Of a stretch of 64,000 nt of DNA, positions 44,224 to 53,723 are shown one piece after another. Source of the stretch: Flammeovirgaceae bacterium UBA7330 (GTDB lineage: Bacteria; Bacteroidota; Bacteroidia; Cytophagales; Cyclobacteriaceae); assembly GCA_002471275.1 (NCBI GenBank), contig DKPQ01000017.1:930001-994000 (forward strand), in the 5' to 3' direction. Position 1 is the first letter of the stretch. The number at the start of each line of letters is the position of its first letter. The position numbers and the translations under genes were made by a program. The notes under the pieces are model-generated. The model was not told the DNA's origin, searched no databases, and saw only the letters and a list, made by a program, of their open reading frames with translations.

Positions 44224-44472
44224 ATGTTTAAAACACAATTTGGTAAAGCACTTGATGAAGAAACCTTCGATGCCTGGATGGAAAAGGGGAGAAACAGCAA
44301 CATTGGTTATCACTACCTGGTGATTATCTGGAATACCCTGGAAGAAGAATACCAATCTGCCTTTGTGGAAGCCAGAGAAGAATTGGGCCAATTACCCAGC
44401 CATTTGGGTCTGCAGGAAAAACTGGTGGCTATTTACGACCTGTATTCAGAGTCGAGGATCAGCCTGGATTAA
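44224..44472 (+). CDS. Small acidic protein, unknown
   Basis: An 82-residue protein, largely helical and acidic, with no signal peptide or cysteines (begins MFKTQFGKALDEETFDAW). It follows the VLRF1-like gene after 193 bases that show no other feature. It may be an independent unit. I do not know the family. Confidence 0.55.
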   Translation: MFKTQFGKALDEETFDAWMEKGRNSNIGYHYLVIIWNTLEEEYQSAFVEAREELGQLPSHLGLQEKLVAIYDLYSESRISLD

Positions 44473-44480
44473 TTGACCTT

Positions 44481-44792
44481 TTAAGCCGTCATCTCCCGCT
44501 TCAACTGTTTCTCCACCACAAAAGGCAGGAAAGGCACCAGCGAGGCAAACGAAAAGAATGCAACCCTTGAAAATCGCCAGCCATGGCTTAGCCAACAGGA
44601 GAGTAGCAGTACCATATACCCAATAAATAGAAGTCCATGCGCCCAACCGATATACTTCACTGCCAGAGGAAAATCCAACAGGTATTTGAGCGGCATGGCG
44701 ATGAACAAGAGTAGGAGATAGGAGATCCCTTCAGCCATGGCTACCATTCTGAAGTTTTTAATCATGGTGCTGTTTGAACTGTTTTGTGACAT
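44481..44792 (-). CDS. DUF3817 membrane protein
   Basis: A 103-residue protein of the DUF3817 family with three helices. The signature is FRMVAMAEGISYLLLLFIAMPLKYLL near the N-terminus and WAHGLLFIGYMVLL in the middle. The family is common in Bacteroidota and Actinobacteria, and its function is unknown. It converges with the 82-residue protein gene with eight bases between. Confidence 0.85.
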   Translation of the reverse strand: MSQNSSNSTMIKNFRMVAMAEGISYLLLLFIAMPLKYLLDFPLAVKYIGWAHGLLFIGYMVLLLSCWLSHGWRFSRVAFFSFASLVPFLPFVVEKQLKREMTA

Positions 44793-45042
44793 AATTTAAG
44801 TTTTTAACCCCCTTGTCGGTTATGTGGCGCAAACATAATATGAACAAATAGAATGTGGGGAACTGGAAATCCATCTTTATTACAGGATCCTGGTAATTAG
44901 TACTTAATGAACTCCACCTGATAACACACCATATCCACACACATAAATCAAACATAATGTTTTTTGCCGCTTGCATTACGTTTCATTCGGAGGATTTATA
45001 TAAATTTCATACCACATTGAAAAACACTAAACCTAACCGCCT

Positions 45043-48000
45043 ATGTTCACCAGCAAAACCATCGTCAGGTTCCTTTCGATCCTAATCATCGTATCCTCTT
45101 GTGGCACCAAGTCCGGACCCAGGGACGAAACAGAAATCCAATATTCACCAGAAATTGCAAAGATCATCAGCCGAGCTACTGCTGGGTCTATACAACCGGA
45201 AAGCCTCATCGAGATTAAGTTCAACGATGATGTGGTAAGCCAGGAGTCGTTGAACAAAGAAATTGACAACCCGATCAAATTTGATCCGGGTATCAAAGGA
45301 AAGGCTTACTGGGCAACTGAAAGCCGCCTGGTATTTGAGCCTTCCGCACCCCTCAAATCCCGGGTAAACTATCAGGCCCAGCTGGATCTCAAAGCACTGT
45401 CAACAGCTTTTGAGGTAGAAGTATTCGACTTCAAGTTTTATGTGGAAGGACGCGAGTTGATCTCCTTTAATGGGGAGCTGGAGCTCATGAACCCTGCCAA
45501 CCCCGAGCAGCTTGTCTACACCGGCAAGGTCGTGTTTTCACAAAAGACCTCCATCGAAGATGTTCAGAAGGCAGCCTCCTTTTCTTCCTCAAAACTCACC
45601 TGGAGCCAGGAGGGGGACAATACCTTCAGCTTTGTGAGTGAAATGCTTAAACGGGAGTCGAGCACCAAAACCTATCAGTTTACGCTGGATGCCGGTGACC
45701 TGGACATGGAGACCAATCTGGAGCGATCTATAAAGGTGGTACCACTTAAGTCAATGGAGCTGGTCGAGGTAGAAAGGAATGAGTCGGGTAAAAAGCCGCA
45801 GATGACACTGAAGTTTTCTGATAATCTTGACAAAGATCAGAATATCGACGGGTTTATTTCAGTCAGGCCATCGGTCAATTTTACGTCCCAAAAGATGGGT
45901 AAATTCCTCTTGCTGAATGGTGATTTTAAGTTTGGCACTATCTACACTGTGCAGCTCCAACCGGGATTAAAGAGTCAGTGGGGAACGAAAACAGAAAACC
46001 TGATTAGCAGGGAGGTAAAGTTTACGGATATACAGCCGCAGGTTCAGTTTTCCAGCCAGGGGATATTCATGCCTACTACCAATGACAAGCGGCTTCAGTT
46101 TCTTACAGCCAACCTCAAGCGTGTACATGTAGAGATCAAGAAAGTATTTAATGAAAACCTGGATGAGTTTTTCAGGTATGAACAACTTAACAGTTCAAAG
46201 GACCGGAATACGGACTTCAATAATGACTATGTTTCAAACGTAGGGGCCATTATTTACAACCAAACACTGGAGATAGGTGATAAAAAGAACGAATGGCTGT
46301 TGCACAACCTGGACCTCAGCAGGGTCTTTGAAACCTACGACAACGGACTGTTCCTTGTCCGGATCAACTTCAATCCCCGGGATACTTCTGTACCCATAGA
46401 AAAGAGTGTCCTGGGTTATATCCAGCGAAAAGGACAAGTATATAAGCCCTTGACAATCAGTGATATTGGGCTAATGGCGAAATATACTGATGAGTCCTAC
46501 ACTGTTTTCACCACTGACCTCAAAACAGGCCAGCCGATGTCCGGTGTGAAGGTAACCAGCTTCCGTTATGATGAACATGACTCCGGCGTAACTAACTCCG
46601 ATGGCGTAGCTACGCTAAGAGGATATAATGGACGTTACATAAAAGCTGAGAAGGGAAACCAGATTAGCATCATCAACCCGGATGAGATGAGATGGAACAA
46701 CTCAGGATTCGACGTGGGAGGCATCAGTACTTATGACCTGCAGACACGTGCATACACCTACACAGAACGTGGTGTTTACCGTCCGGGAGACTCACTCAAC
46801 CTGTCATGTATCGTTCGTTTTTCGTCAGGTACACGCAGCGACGTGCCCGTTCGATTGAGGTTATTCAATCCGGAAGGTACAATGGTGTATGAAACCACTC
46901 AAAATACCGCCAAAGATGGCTTTTACAATTTTGAGCTGGGAACAGATATGAATGCGCCTACAGGTAACTGGGATGTGCAGCTAAACATCGGTAACAAATA
47001 CTTTCACCATGACCTGAAGATAGAAACAGTAGTAGCTAACAGGCTGAAGGTAAAGGTGAATCCTTCGTTGACCACAGTGCTCCCGGATAATAAAAACATA
47101 CAAATAGAGGTTGAAAGCAAATTCCTTTTTGGAACCCCTTCACCAGGATTGGAATATGAAACAGAAGTCCAGGTTTTTGACCTGAGTAATCCTTTCCCTA
47201 AATTCTCTCAGTATTCTTTCAGGGACCAGATGGTTGATTTTCAGCGTGCACGTACCAGGATTGGTTCAGGCACACTTGACTCTGAAGGCAAAGCAAAAGT
47301 CAACTGGAACATTCCGAATTTACGCAGTGCATCCACTCCAATCAAAGCCAAAATCCTGGCTACCGTACAAGAAGACGGTGGTCGTCCCAATGATACCTGG
47401 ACACACATTGATATTCATCCGTTCACCCATTATGTCGGTATCGATGATTCTGATCGCTATGTCAAGTTAAACAGCCGAACCGATATCCCTGTGGTAGTAG
47501 TGGATCATAAAGGCGAAGCTGTTGCCGGCCGTGAGCTCGTCTACCGCATCTATCGTAACGATTCACATTGGTGGTACCAGTACAACAGTTACCGCGATTT
47601 CAAGCTTCGCTATAAGACTGACACCCACACCATCCTGCTAGAAGAAGGAACCATCAGCTCAGGCAAGCCGTTGACAAATCTTCCATTTCAGCCTGCTCAG
47701 CAAGGTCAATACCTGGTAGAGATACAGGATGCCGTTCACCTGGGTCACACGTCTAGTATTTTCCTTAGCGCATATCCTTATGGTGCCATCCCATCCGGCG
47801 ATCAGAATGCCGGTACGTTGGTGCTGAAAACAGAAAAGGCACAATATGAGGTTGGAGAAGAAGCAAAAATCAGCTTTCCTTCTCCGAAACAGGGCAATGT
47901 ACTTCTCACCATCGAGCAGGGAGAAAAGATTTTATCCCACCGATGGGTTAAACCATCTGAGGGTGAGGACATGACGATTTCCTTCCCTGTGACCTCCGCG

Positions 48001-50454
48001 ATGGCACCTAATATCTATGCGACAGTGACTGTCTTGCAACCTCATAGCCAGACCGTCAATGACCGACCGATCCGGATGTTTGGGATTTTGCCTGTCAAAG
48101 TATTTAATCCGAATACGAAAGACGAACTGATCATCAACATACCGGACGAGCTGAAGCCCAAACAGAAGTTTGATGTGAACATTGCTACTTCCAGTGGAAA
48201 ACCAACTCAATTCACGGTGGCTGTGGTAGACGAGGGATTACTGGATCTTACAAATTTCCAGACACCCAACCCATGGGCTGAATTCTTCAAAAAGATCCGA
48301 CTGGACATCGCTACCTACGACATGTTTGGCTTTGTGATTGGTGCCAATGAGGACGATGTATTCAAGACCTTCTCTATTGGTGGGGATGGTGACTACAGGG
48401 AATCCCAGGTCGATCCTTTTGAGCAGAAAAAGCGGTTCAAACCTGTCTGTATGTTCAAAGGACCCGTAACAACTGATGGTAACGGAAAAGCGAAAGTAAG
48501 CTTCGAAATGCCCAATTATGTGGGCTCTGTGCGTGTAATGGTGGTTTCCGCCCAGGGTGACCGCTACGGGTCTGCGGATAAGACCGTACCTGTAAAGAGC
48601 GACCTGATCGTGTTGCCTACGGTGCCAAGAGCCCTCAAACCCGGGGATGTTTTTAAGATCCCGGTAAATGTTTTTGCCACCAGGGCGAATATTGGAGCCG
48701 TAGACATCGGCATACAAACAGAAGGCCCACTGGAGGTACAGGGCAAGACGTCGCATAGCCACACGTTCAATACGGAAAGTGATCAGATGTTTTATTTCAA
48801 TGTGAAGGTAAAGGAGGCTATCGGACAGTCCAGGATTGTGATCACTGCCAAAGGCAAGGATGCAGAAAGTCTTTACGAGGCGGATGTTGCTGTTTCTCCT
48901 GGTGCTTCCCGCATTTATGAGAAGGAGGAGAAAACCATTGAACCGGGTCAGACGATCACTTTCAATATGCCTAAGCTCGGGCTGGATGGCACTAACAACG
49001 CCAGGCTGCATCTGGCGGTGTTCCCGAACCTTGATTTTATACACCGCCTGCAGTGGCTGATCCGGTATCCTTACGGATGTATCGAACAGACCACTTCGTC
49101 GGCGTATCCACAGTTGGCGCTCAAGGACCTGTTATCCACGGATCCTAAACTATCACTGGAAATCGATGACAACATCAACGCAGCGATTTCACGATTAAGC
49201 CTGTTTCAGCTAAGCAATGGAGGATTTTCTTACTGGCCGGGAGGCAATGAAGCTTCCGAATGGGGCACTAACTATGCCGGTCAGTTCCTGATCGATGCCA
49301 ACCGACAGGGTTATGCTGTTCCCGAATCGATGCTGGATGGTGTAATCAGGTATCTGGAGCGTAAGTCCCGCCAGCCTGATACCGATCCCCGCTGGTTGAT
49401 GACACGAGTTAACCGATGTTTCATTCTGGCTATGGCCAACAAAGCCAACCTGAGTGAGATGAACCTCCTTAAGCAGAATCATTATAAGGAGATGAGTAAT
49501 GTAATGAAGTGGCAGCTTGTGACAGCATATAAGCTGGCTGGCGCTTTTGACAAGGTGCAGAGTGATGTAGACCAAATCTCTAAGGATGTTCCGGAATATC
49601 AGGAATTCTCGCATACATACGGCTCCAGCTATCGTGACCAGGGAATTATCCTCAGGTGTCTTGTTATGCTGGAACGAGAAGATGATGCAGCCCTGATGGC
49701 AAAAGCACTGGCGGAACAGCTGTCATCCAGAAAGTGGTATTCAACCCAGACTTTGGCCCAGATGCTGCTCGGGATGGGAGCGTACTTCGACTATGCAGGG
49801 ATTGTGCCTGATGTTGACCTCGTCATCGAAGGAACAATGTCACTCCCTGATGGTACACAGGTGCCTTTCAAAGATGCCAACAAAGTAGCCAAATACATCA
49901 ATAGTGGCTATGGAGGACAGCTCAAGGTACAGCTGAATGCCGATGTTCAAAGTCCTAAGCTGTATGCTACGCTATCCAGCAATGGAGTACCGTTGGTAGA
50001 TCAGTCGAAAGATGAAGATAAAAACCTGAAAGTAGATATTTCCTGGTTTGATGAGGAAGGCAATGCCATCGACATCGCCAATGTGAAACAGGGAGATGTC
50101 TTTTATGGACGTTATCAGGTCAGCAATATCAGCCCGGTACCGAATATCGAAGAGGTGGCACTGGTGCAGATGCTGCCATCAGGCTGGGAAATTGAGAATA
50201 CCCGGCTTTCCGGAGAAATGCTGCCTGGCTGGATGAGTGGCTACAGAACAGGACGTGAAGAATACCTGGACATCCGGGACGACCGGATCATGTGGTTCTT
50301 TGATCTGGACAAACAGCGATTGGATTTCATCGTAAAAATCAACGCAATCACGGAAGGAACTTACACACTTCCGGGAGCGGTTTGTGAAGCGATGTACAAC
50401 AGCGACTATCAATCCACGCGTAAAGCTCAAAAGGTGGCGGTAAGATCGAAATAG
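45043..50454 (+). CDS. Bacterial alpha-2-macroglobulin lipoprotein
   Basis: A 1803-residue protein anchored by lipidation (ILIIVSSCGTKS). It contains the string of MG domains, the bait region and the thioester domain with the intact motif GCIEQ (Cys at residue 1346, Glu-Gln at 1348-1349), then the C-terminal receptor-like domain. Such proteins trap foreign proteases that enter the periplasm by covalently binding them. The gene is followed after two bases by pbpC, the classical pairing in which a glycan synthase repairs the wall where proteases have broken in. Confidence 0.92.
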   Translation: MFTSKTIVRFLSILIIVSSCGTKSGPRDETEIQYSPEIAKIISRATAGSIQPESLIEIKFNDDVVSQESLNKEIDNPIKFDPGIKGKAYWATESRLVFEPSAPLKSRVNYQAQLDLKALSTAFEVEVFDFKFYVEGRELISFNGELELMNPANPEQLVYTGKVVFSQKTSIEDVQKAASFSSSKLTWSQEGDNTFSFVSEMLKRESSTKTYQFTLDAGDLDMETNLERSIKVVPLKSMELVEVERNESGKKPQMTLKFSDNLDKDQNIDGFISVRPSVNFTSQKMGKFLLLNGDFKFGTIYTVQLQPGLKSQWGTKTENLISREVKFTDIQPQVQFSSQGIFMPTTNDKRLQFLTANLKRVHVEIKKVFNENLDEFFRYEQLNSSKDRNTDFNNDYVSNVGAIIYNQTLEIGDKKNEWLLHNLDLSRVFETYDNGLFLVRINFNPRDTSVPIEKSVLGYIQRKGQVYKPLTISDIGLMAKYTDESYTVFTTDLKTGQPMSGVKVTSFRYDEHDSGVTNSDGVATLRGYNGRYIKAEKGNQISIINPDEMRWNNSGFDVGGISTYDLQTRAYTYTERGVYRPGDSLNLSCIVRFSSGTRSDVPVRLRLFNPEGTMVYETTQNTAKDGFYNFELGTDMNAPTGNWDVQLNIGNKYFHHDLKIETVVANRLKVKVNPSLTTVLPDNKNIQIEVESKFLFGTPSPGLEYETEVQVFDLSNPFPKFSQYSFRDQMVDFQRARTRIGSGTLDSEGKAKVNWNIPNLRSASTPIKAKILATVQEDGGRPNDTWTHIDIHPFTHYVGIDDSDRYVKLNSRTDIPVVVVDHKGEAVAGRELVYRIYRNDSHWWYQYNSYRDFKLRYKTDTHTILLEEGTISSGKPLTNLPFQPAQQGQYLVEIQDAVHLGHTSSIFLSAYPYGAIPSGDQNAGTLVLKTEKAQYEVGEEAKISFPSPKQGNVLLTIEQGEKILSHRWVKPSEGEDMTISFPVTSAMAPNIYATVTVLQPHSQTVNDRPIRMFGILPVKVFNPNTKDELIINIPDELKPKQKFDVNIATSSGKPTQFTVAVVDEGLLDLTNFQTPNPWAEFFKKIRLDIATYDMFGFVIGANEDDVFKTFSIGGDGDYRESQVDPFEQKKRFKPVCMFKGPVTTDGNGKAKVSFEMPNYVGSVRVMVVSAQGDRYGSADKTVPVKSDLIVLPTVPRALKPGDVFKIPVNVFATRANIGAVDIGIQTEGPLEVQGKTSHSHTFNTESDQMFYFNVKVKEAIGQSRIVITAKGKDAESLYEADVAVSPGASRIYEKEEKTIEPGQTITFNMPKLGLDGTNNARLHLAVFPNLDFIHRLQWLIRYPYGCIEQTTSSAYPQLALKDLLSTDPKLSLEIDDNINAAISRLSLFQLSNGGFSYWPGGNEASEWGTNYAGQFLIDANRQGYAVPESMLDGVIRYLERKSRQPDTDPRWLMTRVNRCFILAMANKANLSEMNLLKQNHYKEMSNVMKWQLVTAYKLAGAFDKVQSDVDQISKDVPEYQEFSHTYGSSYRDQGIILRCLVMLEREDDAALMAKALAEQLSSRKWYSTQTLAQMLLGMGAYFDYAGIVPDVDLVIEGTMSLPDGTQVPFKDANKVAKYINSGYGGQLKVQLNADVQSPKLYATLSSNGVPLVDQSKDEDKNLKVDISWFDEEGNAIDIANVKQGDVFYGRYQVSNISPVPNIEEVALVQMLPSGWEIENTRLSGEMLPGWMSGYRTGREEYLDIRDDRIMWFFDLDKQRLDFIVKINAITEGTYTLPGAVCEAMYNSDYQSTRKAQKVAVRSK

Positions 50455-50456
50455 AA

Positions 50457-52769
50457 ATGGTGAGAAAGCTATTCGGATCGGGTATAAAGTACGTGCTGTT
50501 CCCTTTGGTGGGGTGCCTGGTAGCTTTTGTGGTCTACCTCTGCCTTCCATTGGGGCAGCAACAACTGCGATCGGATTATAGCCAGGTGATCCTGGCCAGT
50601 GACGGCAGCTTTTTACGGGTATACCTCAATGATGAGGAACAATACCTGTTACCACCACAGCTGCAGGACAGCATTCCTGGGAATCTGCAACAGGCTGTAC
50701 TGACTTTTGAGGATCAGCATTTTTACCGGCATCCGGGCATTAATCCGGTGGCATTGTTACGTGCTACCTACTGGAACATTCGTCATCAGCGGGTGGTGAG
50801 TGGTGGCAGCACCATCACCATGCAGTTGGCCCGCATGATTCGGGACAGCCCGCGTACATATTGGAATAAGTTTCTGGAGCTGCTGCTTGCAGTGAAACTT
50901 GAGGTTCACCTCACCAAGGATGAGATCCTGGCTGAATACCTGATGCATGCCCCTTACGGTAGTAATGTGCGGGGGTACCTGGCCGCTTCACATCGTTTTT
51001 TCGGCAAACGACCAGATCAGCTCACCTGGGCAGAGGCAGCGTTGCTGGCCGTACTTCCCAATGCACCGGGGTATATCTTTCCTTCCAGTCACCAGGACAA
51101 ACTGATGGCTAAGCGTAACTTCCTGCTCAGTAAGATGAAGGAAAAGGGCATCATCACCGATGAGGCTTATGAGCTCTCCCTGTTGGAGCCTATTCCGGAG
51201 ACCCTGGTGCCATTTGACTTGCATGCACCACACCTGGCTGATCGGATCCATGCCAGCAACAGCCTGGATGTAATTCGGACTACCATAGATCCGGAGATAC
51301 AACGGGAAACCAACTTCTTTGTGAAACAGCAGGCTGCCCGACTGGAACTATTGGGCATACGAAATGCCTGTGCCCTGGTCATCAACAACAAAACGGGTGG
51401 TATTGCTGCCTATGTGGGGTCGCAAGACTACCACGACCTGGACCATCATGGGAGAGTGGATGGTGTGATCGCCCCCCGGTCTTCGGGTTCTATCCTCAAG
51501 CCGTTTCTATATGCCCTGGCCATTGATGAAGGGTTAATCCTTCCCAAAACCCTGATCAAAGATGTGCCTACTTACTACAGCAGTTTCTCACCCAGCAACG
51601 CCTCCGAAACTTTCTCTGGAGTGGTGCCTGCCAATGAGGCCCTTATCCATTCACTTAATGTGCCTGCGGTCAGGTTACTCAATGCTTATGGAGTAGACGC
51701 GTTTTACAACCAACTCAAAGAAGCTGGTGTGAGCACGTTGTTTCGCACACCGGACGAATATGGGTTGCCGATCATCCTGGGTGGGGCAGAAGTGAGCCCC
51801 TGGGACATGGGCCAACTGTTTAGGGGATTAGCGAATGGTGGCGAGTTTCAGGACATCCATTACCTCAAAGGGCAGCCGGAAGGATACAAAACCAGACTGG
51901 TGAGTCAGGGAGCAAGCCATCTCATTCTGGAAGAGCTCAAAGAGCTGATCCGTCCGGGACTGGAGTTCTACTGGAAGAAGTACAGCTCCCAGCGTCCCAT
52001 CGCATGGAAGACCGGCACAAGCTACGGCCACAAAGATGCCTGGGCCGTAGGTACCACACCGCAATGGACAGTAGTGGTTTGGGTAGGAAACTTTGACGGG
52101 GAATCAAATAAAGCGCTGGCAGGCATGACGAGTGCGGGACCGCTGCTATTCAATATTTTCCAGGTTCTGCCCGGGGCAGATGAATGGTTCACACCTGTTG
52201 ATATGGACTACGTGGCAGTGAGGACCTGTAAACACACGGGATTTTATGCCAGCCAGGACTGTCCGGAGGTGGTGGATACCAAAGCACCTTATAACATGAA
52301 ACCTTTGCGTGTATGCCCGTTTCATGAGCGCTATTATGTGGAAAACAACCACCGGGTTTGTTCACGTTGTTGGAAAGGGTCACAGCAGCTCACCCATCTG
52401 CTGGCGTTTAGTGCAGACATCAACTACTACCTCCGCCAGAATGGGAACCTGATCACCTCAGTGCCCCCACATCAGCCCGGCTGTCCGGTGGGGAGGGAGG
52501 GTGACGCCCTGCAGATCATCTATCCGCTCACCGATGCCAATATCTTCATCCCCAAAGACTTTGATGGCCAGCACCAGCAACTGGTCGCTAAGGTGGCCTC
52601 GCAATTCCCGGACCGGAAGCTCTTCTGGTACCTAAACGATGAGCTGGTTGGGACCACCCAAAAGACCGGATCCTTCCCATTGAGACTGAAACGAGGCAAA
52701 CAATACCTCACCGTCGTCGATTCCGAAGGCAATGAAGACCGGGTGGTGTTTTCAGCGGTAGCGAATTGA
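50457..52769 (+). CDS. pbpC: Penicillin-binding protein 1C
   Basis: A 770-residue bifunctional peptidoglycan synthase. One N-terminal helix precedes the GT51 transglycosylase domain (TFEDQHFYRHPG with the catalytic Glu, GGSTITMQLARMI). The transpeptidase motifs are SILK in PRSSGSILKPF, SLN in IHSLNVPAV, and KTG in WKTGTSYGHKDAW. The C-terminal 100 residues are the BiPBP_C module. Its pairing with an alpha-2-macroglobulin gene is conserved in many Gram-negative bacteria. Confidence 0.93.
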   Translation: MVRKLFGSGIKYVLFPLVGCLVAFVVYLCLPLGQQQLRSDYSQVILASDGSFLRVYLNDEEQYLLPPQLQDSIPGNLQQAVLTFEDQHFYRHPGINPVALLRATYWNIRHQRVVSGGSTITMQLARMIRDSPRTYWNKFLELLLAVKLEVHLTKDEILAEYLMHAPYGSNVRGYLAASHRFFGKRPDQLTWAEAALLAVLPNAPGYIFPSSHQDKLMAKRNFLLSKMKEKGIITDEAYELSLLEPIPETLVPFDLHAPHLADRIHASNSLDVIRTTIDPEIQRETNFFVKQQAARLELLGIRNACALVINNKTGGIAAYVGSQDYHDLDHHGRVDGVIAPRSSGSILKPFLYALAIDEGLILPKTLIKDVPTYYSSFSPSNASETFSGVVPANEALIHSLNVPAVRLLNAYGVDAFYNQLKEAGVSTLFRTPDEYGLPIILGGAEVSPWDMGQLFRGLANGGEFQDIHYLKGQPEGYKTRLVSQGASHLILEELKELIRPGLEFYWKKYSSQRPIAWKTGTSYGHKDAWAVGTTPQWTVVVWVGNFDGESNKALAGMTSAGPLLFNIFQVLPGADEWFTPVDMDYVAVRTCKHTGFYASQDCPEVVDTKAPYNMKPLRVCPFHERYYVENNHRVCSRCWKGSQQLTHLLAFSADINYYLRQNGNLITSVPPHQPGCPVGREGDALQIIYPLTDANIFIPKDFDGQHQQLVAKVASQFPDRKLFWYLNDELVGTTQKTGSFPLRLKRGKQYLTVVDSEGNEDRVVFSAVAN

Positions 52770-52810
52770 CCATACTCACTCTTCACTAAAAATTTTGTGA
52801 TCAACATCAG

Positions 52811-52839
52811 TAACAAGCGATCATCTCCATCACTTGTTA
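52811..52839 (+). repeat. Inverted repeat after pbpC
   Basis: TAACAAG and CTTGTTA form a 7-bp inverted repeat around 15 bases, 41 bases past the pbpC stop. There is no T-run, so it may be a weak terminator or a regulatory site for sdhC. Confidence 0.3.
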
Positions 52840-52918
52840 TTCATCAATATTTTAATTATCATTAACTACAATATAGGTCGGAGATTCATATGGTTATTTC
52901 AAATGAGTAATATGATCC

Positions 52919-53722
52919 ATGGAGCAGCTCAACGCCATTCTTGAAAAGCGACCTTATGGCCACACTTCTCGAAAAGATCTTTGGTGGGTCCCACAATTTC
53001 TGACTTTTTTAGCCCTGTCATCCTTCATTGTATATGCCACCTGGGCGGCATTTCAGGGGGTACACTATGCCTTTGGTCCGTATCTTTCACCCTTTTATTC
53101 ACCGGAACTCTTCGGGGGGTCGGAACACAGTCTTTTTGGTCCAAAACCTACCTGGTGGCCTTTGATTCTGCCGTTTTCTCCGGCACTGCTGATCCTTTGG
53201 GCTCCTGGGGGCATGCGTGTCACCTGCTACTATTACAGGGGTGCCTATTATAAGGCTTTCTGGCAGGACCCGCCAGCTTGTACTGTGGCTGAACCAAGAA
53301 AATCCTACTGGGGAGAAAACAGGCTCCCGCTTATCTTACAGAACGTGCATCGGTATTTTATGTACCTGGCTGTCATTTTCGTTTTCTTTCTCACCTATGA
53401 TGCCTGGAAAGCGCTCTGGTTTACCAATGCAGCAACGGGTGAAACGGAGTTTGGTATTGGCGTTGGCTCACTCGTTCTCGTAGTAAATGCCACGCTGTTG
53501 GGTGGGTATACTTTCGGATGTCATTCCTTTCGCCATGTGATAGGTGGCATCAAAAATCGCTTGTCAAAACACCCTGTTCAAAGGGCTTTATATAACTGCT
53601 CCAGTTGTCTGAACCGCCAGCACATGAGATGGGCCTGGTTCAGCCTTTTCTGGGTAGCTTTTTCAGATGTATATGTTCGTTTATGCTCCATGGGAATCAT
53701 CACTGACCTGAGAATTATATAA
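52919..53722 (+). CDS. sdhC: Succinate dehydrogenase cytochrome b / membrane anchor subunit
   Basis: A 267-residue membrane protein with five to six helices and likely haem-ligand histidines in VHRYFMYLAVIF and CHSFRHVIGG. It is the long single-anchor type that replaces separate SdhC and SdhD, as in Actinobacteria and some Bacteroidota. sdhA starts one base after its stop. It anchors the flavoprotein and iron-sulfur subunits and passes electrons to quinone. Confidence 0.85.
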   Translation: MEQLNAILEKRPYGHTSRKDLWWVPQFLTFLALSSFIVYATWAAFQGVHYAFGPYLSPFYSPELFGGSEHSLFGPKPTWWPLILPFSPALLILWAPGGMRVTCYYYRGAYYKAFWQDPPACTVAEPRKSYWGENRLPLILQNVHRYFMYLAVIFVFFLTYDAWKALWFTNAATGETEFGIGVGSLVLVVNATLLGGYTFGCHSFRHVIGGIKNRLSKHPVQRALYNCSSCLNRQHMRWAWFSLFWVAFSDVYVRLCSMGIITDLRII

Positions 53723-53723
53723 G

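Noticed and set aside
48238..49044. 268-residue open frame on the minus strand inside the alpha-2-macroglobulin gene
   Set aside because: The sense frame is a complete protein with conserved thioester and other motifs. The antisense protein has no recognisable fold and is a by-product of codon use.
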